A stretch of DNA of 35,052 bases from contig CAYUIQ010000073.1 of assembly GCA_964444795.1 (NCBI GenBank), positions 1 to 35,052 on the forward strand. Direction: 5' to 3'. The position numbers were made by a program, and so were the translations under genes. Positions within the stretch are counted from its first letter, which is position 1, and the number at the start of each line of letters is the position of its first letter. Source of the stretch: JABMRP01 sp964444795. Its GTDB lineage: Bacteria > Planctomycetota > Planctomycetia > Pirellulales > Thermoguttaceae. The notes under the pieces were generated by a model. It did not search any database. It had not been told where the DNA came from and was given only the letters and a program-made list of their open reading frames with translations. Shown here one piece after another: positions 23,178-31,500 of this stretch.

Positions 23178-23299
23178 CGTTACACCCCCCGAAAAAGCGG
23201 TTGATTGATGCGTGTGACTGTTGTGTATATCCGATCGAGACGGGTGGGACAAGATAATGCCTGTCCTTATTTTTTTATTTTATTTTCCGCTCGGAGGGG

Positions 23300-23328
23300 T
23301 TGCATGGGTGGGCGTGATGTGTTAAAAT
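23300..23328 (+). promoter_or_regulatory. Candidate promoter of the HzsA-related gene
   Basis: TTGCAT (23300-23305) and TAAAAT (23323-23328; five of six -10 matches) are 17 bases apart, just right of the RAYT unit. The start would be near 23335, with a leader of about 110 bases before the ATG at 23446. The rest of 23178-23445 contains the right RAYT repeat, a T-rich run and no gene. Confidence 0.45.
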
Positions 23329-23445
23329 TTTGGCACTACACGCTGCAGGATCCTCGCGGCCTCGATGTTGATTTGTGCGTACGCATCCCTTGGGGGAGCT
23401 GCGCGCTGGGTGGGCTCGGTGTTGTCTGGGAGAAGCGAGGGGATC

Positions 23446-26358
23446 ATGTTGCGTCTGGTGGCCTGTGCCGCGATCATCGTCGCGGGGACTGTTTCGCCCC
23501 GGAATAGCCGGGCTGAGCAGACGGTCTGGCTGGACGATCTGGACCTAGGTCAGGCCACTAGCGGATGGAAACGTCCGCTGATCAACCGATCGGTCGGCGG
23601 CGGTCCGCTTCGCATCGGCGGACGCACATTTCAGCATGGGCTGGGTACTCACCCGCCGAGCCGGGTCGCCCTGGTGCTTGCCGGCCAGACTCGAAGGTTC
23701 ACTGCTTCAGTCGGCATCGACGACGCAGTGGGCAACGACGACGCGGCCACCGACCGGGGGAGCGCCGAATTTCAGGTCCTCGGCGATGGCAAAGTCCTTT
23801 GGAAAAGCGGTCTGATGCGCGGCGGCGATCCGGCCAAGCCGCTGGACGTCGAACTGGCCGGCGTGGACCGGCTCGAACTGATCGTCACCGTGGCCGGTCG
23901 CTACTCGGCCGACCATCGCGACTGGGCCGATTGGGTCGATGCGAAGTTCGAGATCACCGGTTCGCGACCCCGGGCCGAACGCTGGGACGTGCCCTTTCCC
24001 CCGGTCGACGAGCATCAAGCCCGATTCGACGACCTGCGGGGCCAGATCGAGCAGTTCCGCGGCGTGCAGCAAGAGCAAGGCGAAGCGCGCCGCCAGATGA
24101 TCGCTTCCGAGACATTTCATCCCGCGGCGCTGATTCTGCCGGAGGATCGTGACCCGGCCGATGTCGTGTTACGACGCACGACGGCTTTGTTGGAACATGT
24201 GCAGCAGATGGTCGGGACGAAAGATCTCTCGGGCGAGCGGACAGAGTTGGATCGCCTTCGACTCCAGAACGAGCAGACCCCCATTGATGACCGGGCGGCG
24301 CGGCGAGATCTGTTCGTCGCCTTACTTTCCTTGCGGCGGCGGATTGCGTTTGCCAATCCGCTGTTGGATTTCGATCGGATTCTGTTCGTCAAGCGTCATG
24401 CGTTGCCGGGCCATTATTCGGTCGGCAATAACATGTGCGACCAGTATTTCGGATTCCACGCCATCGCCGGCGGCGGGCTGTTTGTGTTGGAAAAGTCTTT
24501 CTCCGAGAAACCGACGGTTCGCAACGTCCTGGCAGACGCGCGGTGCGAAAACGGTCGCTTCAAGGGAGAATCGTTGCCGCCGGGCGGATTCCTCTCGCCC
24601 GAGTTGTCGTTCGACGGGCAAACGATCTTGTTCGCGTTCACCGAGGCCGCGCCGACGCGTTACCAATGGACCGAAGCGAGCACGTTCGCCGTCTTCCGGG
24701 TCGGCGTCGACGGCACCGGCCTGATGCAACTGACCGAGGGGCCGACCAACGACTTCGATCCCTGCTGGTTGCCCAACGGGCGGATCGCTTTCATTTCGGA
24801 ACGGCGCGGCGGCTACGGGCGGTGTTTCGGGCGTCCCGTTCCCACCTTCACGCTCCACACGATGAACGCCGACGGCAGCGACGTTGTTTGCCTTAGTCCG
24901 CACGAGACGAACGAGTGGCAGCCGAGCGTCGATCATTTCGGCCGGATTCTCTACACCCGCTGGGATTATGTTGACCGGGGCGACATTCAGGCCCACCATC
25001 CCTGGGTGATGACCCCCGATGGTCGCGACGCCCGGGCGATCCACGGCAACTATCGCGAGGCGCCGGACGTGTTGCCTTGCATGGAGATGGACCTTCGGGC
25101 GATTCCCGGCTCGGCCCGATACGTGGCCACGGCGGCGCCCCATCACGGGCAGGCGTACGGTTCGCTGGTGGTGATCGATCCGCGAGTACCCGACGACGAT
25201 CGGATGGCGCCGGTGCGGCGGTTGACCCCTGAGATCGCATTTCCGCAATCGGAGGACGGGCTGCCGGTTTTCGCCACCGCATGGCCGTTGGATGAGTTTT
25301 TCCATCTGTGCGTGTTCGATGCCGAAGCGACCGTCGCCGGCGGTCCGAGGAACAACTACGGCATCTATCTGATCGACGCCTTCGGCAACCGCGAACTGAT
25401 CTATCGCGACGCGGCCGTGCCGTGTCTGAGCCCGATTCCGCTTCGGCCGCGACCGAAGCCGATCACCATGCCGCACTACTCGGCTCTGGGAAAACCGCCG
25501 CCGGACGACCAGGTGAAGACGTTTCGGCCGATGGCTCGCCTGCGCGACACGGCCCCGGTGGCGGTCATCGACGTGCGCGAGGGACTCCCGGAGAAGGACA
25601 TGCCCCAGATTACGGCCTTGCGCGTGATCCAAGTCTTGCCCAAGACCACGCCGTCGGCCGATCGTCCGCGGATCGGCTATGGAAGCCAGAAGAACGCCCG
25701 GGCCGTGTTGGGGACCGTGCCGGTCGAGTCCGACGGAAGCGCCTACTTCCATTTGCCGGTGGGCAAGCCGGTCTATTTCCAGGCGCTCGATGAGGACGGC
25801 CGGGCGGTGCAATCGATGCGGAGCGACACGTTCGTACCCCCGGGCCATGGTCTGGTGTGTCACGGATGCCACGAACCGCGTCATCGCGCACCGAGCGTCT
25901 CGCAGCACTATCCGGCGGCGATGCGCCGCGTTCCCTCGGCCATCGAACCGGAGCCCTCGGGGTCCAACCCGCTGAGCTTTCCGCGTTTGGTACAGCCGGT
26001 GCTCGACCGCCACTGCGCCGGTTGTCATAACGGCCGGGAAGCGAAACTCGATCTGCGCCGCGGTAATTTCGAGGCGGACGGGAACTTCTGGTACCGCTCG
26101 TACCACGCGCTGAAGCCGTTCGCCTTCTACTACGGCGGCAAAGTCTTCACCGCGCCGCGAACCGCACCCGGCAAGTTTGGCGCCCGGGCGTCGCGGTTGC
26201 TGCCGATTCTGGAAGCAGGCCATGAGGGCGTCGAGCTTCCAACGGAGGATCTCCGCCGCATCACCCTTTGGCTGGACTGCAACAGCGACTTTTTCGGATC
26301 GTACGAGAATATCGAGGCGCAGGCGCGGAGTGAGGAGGTCGTGCCGACGCTGGAGTAG
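23446..26358 (+). CDS. HzsA-related exported di-haem protein with NPCBM domain
   Basis: A 970-aa secreted protein. The signal peptide is LRLVACAAIIVAGTVSPRNSRA. Residues about 25-185 are an NPCBM-type carbohydrate-binding module (RTFQHGLGTHPPSRV, WADWVDAKFEITG). A helical linker follows, then a TolB/WD40-like propeller (SFDGQTILFAFTEAAP, TNDFDPCWLPNGRIAFIS, MNADGSDVVCLSPHETNEWQ) as in the alpha subunit of hydrazine synthase. The C-terminal part has two CxxCH haem sites, CHGCH at 805-809 and CAGCH at 857-861, the latter in the cytochrome-like segment VLDRHCAGCHNG. This is the family often named HzsA-related in planctomycetes; it does not imply anammox, since no HzsB, HzsC or hydrazine dehydrogenase gene is here. 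The ATG at 23446 follows GAGGGG and yields the signal peptide; an upstream ATG (23365) does not. Redox role outside the cytoplasm is likely; the substrate is unknown. Confidence 0.85.
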   Translation: MLRLVACAAIIVAGTVSPRNSRAEQTVWLDDLDLGQATSGWKRPLINRSVGGGPLRIGGRTFQHGLGTHPPSRVALVLAGQTRRFTASVGIDDAVGNDDAATDRGSAEFQVLGDGKVLWKSGLMRGGDPAKPLDVELAGVDRLELIVTVAGRYSADHRDWADWVDAKFEITGSRPRAERWDVPFPPVDEHQARFDDLRGQIEQFRGVQQEQGEARRQMIASETFHPAALILPEDRDPADVVLRRTTALLEHVQQMVGTKDLSGERTELDRLRLQNEQTPIDDRAARRDLFVALLSLRRRIAFANPLLDFDRILFVKRHALPGHYSVGNNMCDQYFGFHAIAGGGLFVLEKSFSEKPTVRNVLADARCENGRFKGESLPPGGFLSPELSFDGQTILFAFTEAAPTRYQWTEASTFAVFRVGVDGTGLMQLTEGPTNDFDPCWLPNGRIAFISERRGGYGRCFGRPVPTFTLHTMNADGSDVVCLSPHETNEWQPSVDHFGRILYTRWDYVDRGDIQAHHPWVMTPDGRDARAIHGNYREAPDVLPCMEMDLRAIPGSARYVATAAPHHGQAYGSLVVIDPRVPDDDRMAPVRRLTPEIAFPQSEDGLPVFATAWPLDEFFHLCVFDAEATVAGGPRNNYGIYLIDAFGNRELIYRDAAVPCLSPIPLRPRPKPITMPHYSALGKPPPDDQVKTFRPMARLRDTAPVAVIDVREGLPEKDMPQITALRVIQVLPKTTPSADRPRIGYGSQKNARAVLGTVPVESDGSAYFHLPVGKPVYFQALDEDGRAVQSMRSDTFVPPGHGLVCHGCHEPRHRAPSVSQHYPAAMRRVPSAIEPEPSGSNPLSFPRLVQPVLDRHCAGCHNGREAKLDLRRGNFEADGNFWYRSYHALKPFAFYYGGKVFTAPRTAPGKFGARASRLLPILEAGHEGVELPTEDLRRITLWLDCNSDFFGSYENIEAQARSEEVVPTLE

Positions 26359-26376
26359 CAGGCTCTAAAGAAAGTC

Positions 26377-26464
26377 GTGTGCCACTGCTTGCTTGCAAGC
26401 AGTGCCGTGGATCCGAGTACAAACTCCGGCCATAAGCACTGCTTGCAAGCAAGCAGTGGCACAC
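26377..26464. repeat. Perfect 29-bp inverted repeat with nested dyads
   Basis: Arms 26377-26405 and 26436-26464 are exact reverse complements, 30 bases apart. Each arm holds the self-complementary GCTTGCAAGC and a longer dyad CACTGCTT/AAGCAGTG, so either strand can fold as one long hairpin or two short ones. It lies just after the HzsA-related stop codon. It is another of the planctomycete palindromes whose translation produces recurrent spurious peptides. Confidence 0.88.
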
Positions 26465-26552
26465 ACTCCGGCAAAGCCGCCTTTTTCAACGAGCTGCTAG
26501 CCCGCATTATTCGCGTCCCCCTGCACAGAGGGGCAGAACCGACGCCAGGCGC

Positions 26553-26582
26553 TTGTCCCGGCGCCCCATTCTCGGCTACACT
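26553..26582 (+). promoter_or_regulatory. Weak candidate promoter of the PAS histidine kinase
   Basis: TTGTCC (26553-26558) and TACACT (26577-26582) are 18 bases apart, each matching four of six consensus bases. The start would be near 26590, about 120 bases before the ATG at 26712. Confidence 0.3.
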
Positions 26583-26711
26583 AGCCCTACTGCCGCGCTT
26601 CGGCGCAGGAGTGGCCGAAGTCGCCCGACGTTGGATTCCGGCATTGCCGGACGGGGAATTGCCCGAACTCTGGCCGGTTCGGCTACCGACACTTCTCAAC
26701 GCAAGGTCTTC

Positions 26712-28526
26712 ATGTCCATGGAGCAGTTTCTCTGGATTGCCGTTTGCGTGGCCGTCGTTCTCGGCGGTTTGGTGCCGTGGATCATCTCGCTGAAACGGCG
26801 GATCGCCCGGTACGCCCAAGCGGAAGCGTCGCTGCGGTTCACACAGTCTGCCGTGGACCACAGCGCGGACGTGGCCTTCTGGGCCCGATCGGACGGCCGA
26901 CTGGTGTACGTCAACCGCGCGGCGTGCCGGTCGCTGGGATATTCCCGCGACGAACTTCTCCGCCTGTCGGTTAGCGACATCGACCCGGACTATGCGGACG
27001 AGGTGTGGCGGCATTTCTGGGAAGAATTGAGGAAAGAAGCAACTCTGGCGATCGAATCGCGTCATCGGGCCAAGGATGGGCGGACTTTTCCCGTGGAGGT
27101 CACAGCCAGTTTTCAGAAGTTCGCGGATGAAGAGTATGTTTGCGGATTCGCTCGCAACATTACCGAACGCAAGCAGACCGAAGAGGAATTGCGCAAACAC
27201 CGCGAGCATCTTGAGGAACTCGTCGCCCAGCGCACCGAAGCAGTTCTAAAGACCATTGAGGAACTACGCGCCGAGGTCGTCCAGCGCAAGAAGGCGGAAG
27301 AGGAACTCAAGCGGATCTTCGATCTGTCCCTCGACATGATCTGTATTGCGGATAGCAACGGGTACTTTCGGAAGGTCAACCCTTCGTTCGGGAGAATCCT
27401 TGGGTATTCCGACGAAGAACTCGTCTCGCGACCGTACCTCGAATTCGTGCATCCGGACGATATCGCCAAGACACTCGCAGTGATCGAGGAGAAGATAGCC
27501 CGGGGGGACCCGGTCATCAACTTCGAGAACCGGTATCGCTGCAAAGACGGTTCGGTGAAGTGGCTGATGTGGGCTTCACGGTCCGTGCCGGAGGAAGGGT
27601 TGAATTACGCCATCGCGCGTGATGCGACCGAGCAGAAACTTGCCGAAGAAGAGCTAAAGCGACATCGGGATCACCTCGAGGAACTGGTGGCCGAGCGAAC
27701 TTCCGAACTGACCACGGCAAACGAGGAACTCCAACGGGAAATTGCCCAACGCCAGCAGGCGGAAAAGGAACGGGAGACGCTGATCGCCAAGCTGGAAGCC
27801 CAGAACGCCGAACTGGAACGCTTCGCCTACACCGTCTCCCACGATCTGAAGACCCCGCTGATTACGCTGAAAGCGTTCATGGGGGCGATGCAGGAGGATC
27901 TGGCCAAGGGCGATCAAGAGGCGGTCGACGACGATGTGGCCCGCATGTCCGGCGCGGCCGATAAGATGGCCGTTCTCTTGGAGGATCTGTTGGAACTCTC
28001 GCGCATCGGACGGTTAGTCAACCCGTCGGCCGACGTGGCCGTCGGGGATCTGGCTCGCGAGGCCGTCGAGCTGGCCCATGCGGCAATCCAGCAGCGGGGA
28101 GTACGCACGACCGTGTCGTCCGACCTGCCCATGGTCTTCGGCGACCGCACGCGATTAGCCGAAGTGGTGCAGAATTTGGTCGACAACGCCGTGAAATACA
28201 TGGGCGATCAGGCCCAGCCGCACATCGAAATCGGTTCCCGGCGAGAAGACAGTCAAACGGTCTGCTTCGTCCGTGACAACGGCCTGGGGATCGATCCTCG
28301 ATACCAGGAAAGGGTCTTCGGCCTATTCGAGCAACTCGACCGATCCGCCGAAGGGTCGGGTATCGGTCTGGCGCTGGTCCGGCGAATCGTCGAAGTCCAC
28401 GGCGGCCGGATCTGGATCGAATCCGACGGTCCGGGACAAGGTTCGACCTTCTGCTTTACTTTACCGTCGCCCCGTCGCCCGGCGGCGGCGCAGTCCGACG
28501 ACGAGGATTCCCGATCCGCCGAATAA
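26712..28526 (+). CDS. PAS-PAS sensor histidine kinase
   Basis: A 604-aa kinase with one N-terminal membrane helix (FLWIAVCVAVVLGGLVPWII) and a short tail outside, so sensing is probably cytoplasmic. PAS-1 spans about 40-160 (VDHSADVAFWARSDGRLVYV ... YVCGFARNITERK), PAS-2 about 195-320 (FDLSLDMICIADSNGYFRKV ... NYAIARDATEQK), each flanked by coiled-coil segments of the type KHREHLEELVAQRTE. The kinase core has H377 in YTVSHDLKTPL, N-box VVQNLVDNAVKYM, G1 VRDNGLGID and G2 GSGIGLALVRRIVEVHGG, all intact. The start at 26712 has AAGG five bases before it; an ATG six bases later is possible. No response regulator is adjacent, so it is an orphan kinase. Its last 66 bases overlap the 3' end of the convergent PEP-CTERM gene. 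Confidence 0.93.
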   Translation: MSMEQFLWIAVCVAVVLGGLVPWIISLKRRIARYAQAEASLRFTQSAVDHSADVAFWARSDGRLVYVNRAACRSLGYSRDELLRLSVSDIDPDYADEVWRHFWEELRKEATLAIESRHRAKDGRTFPVEVTASFQKFADEEYVCGFARNITERKQTEEELRKHREHLEELVAQRTEAVLKTIEELRAEVVQRKKAEEELKRIFDLSLDMICIADSNGYFRKVNPSFGRILGYSDEELVSRPYLEFVHPDDIAKTLAVIEEKIARGDPVINFENRYRCKDGSVKWLMWASRSVPEEGLNYAIARDATEQKLAEEELKRHRDHLEELVAERTSELTTANEELQREIAQRQQAEKERETLIAKLEAQNAELERFAYTVSHDLKTPLITLKAFMGAMQEDLAKGDQEAVDDDVARMSGAADKMAVLLEDLLELSRIGRLVNPSADVAVGDLAREAVELAHAAIQQRGVRTTVSSDLPMVFGDRTRLAEVVQNLVDNAVKYMGDQAQPHIEIGSRREDSQTVCFVRDNGLGIDPRYQERVFGLFEQLDRSAEGSGIGLALVRRIVEVHGGRIWIESDGPGQGSTFCFTLPSPRRPAAAQSDDEDSRSAE

Positions 28527-31500
28527 CGCCAGCAGCAGGGCCGATGGTTCGGGCACGACCGTCAGGCGGAGGATCTGGCCGTTGCCGCCGGGGATTACGC
28601 GGGCGCTGAAGTAGGCGTGACGCGGATCGAGTTGGCTCTGATCGAGCGTGAAGTTGGTCCCCAGGGTGACGCTCGACGCGGTCAGCACGTCGAACGTATC
28701 GCCCAGCGTCGGGTCGAAACCATCGATGACCCAAGGCTGCACGCTTCCGTCGAGCAGGGCGTCACCGCTCGTGTCGACGAAATCGTAACCCGGCGTGACG
28801 CCCTGATCCAATCCGCTGATCTGGACCTCGAAGATACCGGCCGTTTGGTCGTAGCCGCCCAGGACGGTCGTCGTACCGGGACCGTCGCCGGGGGCCAGCG
28901 TGCCGCCTTGCTGCTCGAGGTCGAAGGGAATCGCGGAGGTGCCAAACGTATCGACGTGGAGCGTCCCGCCGGTGAATTCGAAGTTAGCCGTGCCGCCGCC
29001 GGAGGCGATCGAGCCGGCGGTGAGCGTTCCGCCGGAGAAGTTGACCGTGCCGGTGGAGTTGCCGTTGTCGGTACCGAGCAGGATCGAGTTGGCGGTGACC
29101 GAGCCGGCCTCGAAGGTGAACGTGCCGGTGCCGCTGCCCGAACCCGTGCGGTGGCGTCCCAACCGCATCTGGTCGATGGTGGCGTTCAAGGTGCCGCCGG
29201 TCATGTCCAGGGTACCGACCGAGTTGGTTCCCGTACTGCCGGTGACGTTGAAGCCCAAGTCGACGTCGACGGGCGTGCCCGGCGTGCGGCCCTCCAGCGT
29301 GAGCGTGCCGCCGGCGGCGATCGTGATCCGGCCGCGGCTCTTCTGACCGCCGAGCACCAGCGTGTTGGTGTTGATGGAGTTGGCGCCGGGGCCGAGTTGG
29401 ATCGAGTTATCCGCGCCGTTGCCGCGGGCCGGCGAGTCGCCGACGATGATCGAGGCGGCCTCGATCGAGTTGGTGGCCCCGGCCTGTTGCGAGAGGATCA
29501 GCGCTCCCCCGGCCGAACCTTCGCCGGAAGGACTGCCGAGGATGTTGCCCACCCTCAGGTTGGTCACGTTGATCTCCACGCCCTGCGTGTCCGACAGGTC
29601 GAGCAGACCCACCGTGGCCGGCGTTCCCGTGAGCGCGGCGGTGCGAAGTCCGACGTCGAGGTTGCCGGAGCCCCTCCCGATCCGCGCGGTGCTGCCGGCG
29701 GCGTAGCTGACCGAGCCGTTGTCGGCGTTGTAACCGACACGGAAGTTGTCGACGTCGATCACGCCGCCGATTGTGAACGTCTGGTTGCCGACGACGTTGA
29801 GCGTGCTGCTTCCCTCGCCCCCCGAAGCGTGGTTCTCGTGGATGTTGCCCGAGACGTCCAGCGAGCCGTCGCCCAGCCAGAGGGTACCGGAAGGCGCGCC
29901 GCTATTTCCGGTGTTCGTCTCCTGGCCGAGGACAATACTGCTGGCGAAGATGTTGGCCGTCCCGTCGCGGAGATCCATCGTGCCGGCGGCGTTATTGCCG
30001 GTGCCGACGCTCTTGCGGCCCAGCGTGATCTCGGTTCGGGCGCTGGCCGTGCCGAGGTTGAGCGTACCGCCGGGCGTGGCGAAATCGATCAGCCCGGTCG
30101 TCTTGCGGTCGCCGACCATGAGGCTCGGGGTGAGGATCGTGTTGAGGCCGCCGCCGAGGTGCAGTCGGGACTGGTCGCCCGCGGTGTCCGCGCCGCTGTT
30201 GCCGCTACGGCCGACGACGATCGAGTTGGCGTCGATGGTGTTGGTCTGGGCCAGGGTCAGGGTGCCCTGTGCCTTGCCGTTCTGGGTGTTGCCCTTGTCG
30301 CCGACGGCCAGCACGCCGAACAACGCGTCGAAGGTGACGCCCCCGCTCAAGTCGACGGTCCCCACCACCTTCGAGCCGGTATTGGCGTTGTTGCGGGCGA
30401 TGTACAAGTCGGCCCGGCCGCTGCCGGCCTTGTCACGCACGATCAGCGACCCGCCAGCGGCGATGTCCACCAGGCCTTTCGATTTGCGTCCGCCGACGAT
30501 CATCGTGTCGACGTTGACGGCGTTGGCCGCCCCGCCCAGGTTGATCTCGCTGGTGAAGTCCGTGTTGCCGCGCCACGGGGACTCGCCCACGGTGATGTTG
30601 GTGGCGGTGATCGTGTTGGCGCCGGCCTGCGAGAGCGTGAGAATTCCTTCCATGTCGCCCTCCTGCGAGACGTTGGTGATCGTGCCCAGCCGCAAGTTGG
30701 AAACGTCGATGGTCACCAAAGCCGCGCTACTGAGGTCGACGGTCCCATGGGTGTCAGACGTGCTGGCCGTGGCGCGGCGGCCGATGTCGAAGTTACCGTT
30801 TCCGTCGCCGACGTTGAACGGGCTTCCGGCGGCTGCCGTGACCGAACCGTCCATCGCGTTGTAACCGACGCGGAAGTTGTCGACGTCGATCACGCCGCCG
30901 ATTGTGAACGTCTGGTTGCCGACGACGTTGAGCGTGCTGCTTCCCTCGCCCCCCGAAGCGTGGTTCTCGTGGATGTTGCCCGAGACGTCCAGCGAGCCGT
31001 CGCCCAGCCAGAGGGTACCGGAAGGCGCGCCGCTATTTCCGGTGTTCGTCTCCTGGCCGAGGACAATACTGCTGGCGAAGATGTTGGCCGTCCCGTCGCG
31101 GAGATCCATCGTGCCCACCGGATTGGCTCCGGTGCTGACGCTCTTGCGGCCCAGGGTGATCTCGGTTCGGGCCGCGCTCGTGCCCAGGTTGAGCGTGCCG
31201 CCGGGGGTGGCGAAATCGATCAGCCCGGTCGTCTTGCGGTCGCCGACCAGGAGGCTTGGGGTAAGGATCGTGTTAAGACCGCCGCCGAGATGGAGTCGGG
31301 ACTGGTCGCCCGAGCCCGTGGCGCCCGTGTTGCCGCTCTGGCCGATGATGATCGAGTTGGCGTCGATGGTGTTGGCTTGGGCGAGCGTCAGTATCCCCCG
31401 AACCTTGCCGTTGTGAGAGGTGCTTCCCTTAACGCCGACGGCCAGCACGTCGAACAAGCCGTCGAAGTTGGTCCCCCCGCTGAGGTCCATGGTTCCCACG

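Larger units (their letters stand above)
21931..23268. mobile_element. RAYT unit bounded by 16-bp inverted repeats
   Basis: The REP-associated transposase gene (22143-23177, minus) is bracketed by exact inverted copies of GATAATGCCTGTCCTT, at 21931-21946 (reading outward on the minus strand) and 23253-23268 (plus). Inside the left end is the perfect 20-bp hairpin 21946-21992. Outside the left end, AAAAGGACA occurs two more times (21884-21892, 21916-21924); outside the right end is a T-rich run to 23286. Y1 transposases of the RAYT class are usually single copy and flanked by REP sequences rather than by true terminal repeats, so I call this a RAYT with its recognition repeats rather than a proven transposon. 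No target-site duplication was identified. Confidence 0.65.
26359..26711. other. Intergenic region holding a 29-bp palindrome and a candidate promoter
   Basis: No gene is supported between the HzsA-related gene and the PAS kinase. Forward frames are open in places, giving the repeat-derived strings CHCLLASSA and KHCLQASSG, and a frame in phase with the kinase begins at 26553, but it lacks a ribosome binding site and its residues have no domain character. The palindrome and promoter are listed separately. Confidence 0.5.

Noticed and set aside
24322..26223. 633-codon minus-strand open frame
   Set aside because: It is antisense to the HzsA-related gene, rich in Arg/His/Gly/Pro as expected from GC-rich shadow reading, and has no domain.
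23446..26358. Evidence for anammox metabolism
   Set aside because: Only a single HzsA-like protein with added NPCBM domain is present; no HzsB/C, HDH or ladderane genes are seen, and such HzsA-related proteins occur in non-anammox planctomycetes.
26553..26711. N-terminal extension of the PAS kinase beginning at 26553
   Set aside because: No ribosome binding site, and the extra 53 residues are Arg/Ser-rich without domain character and overlap the candidate promoter.
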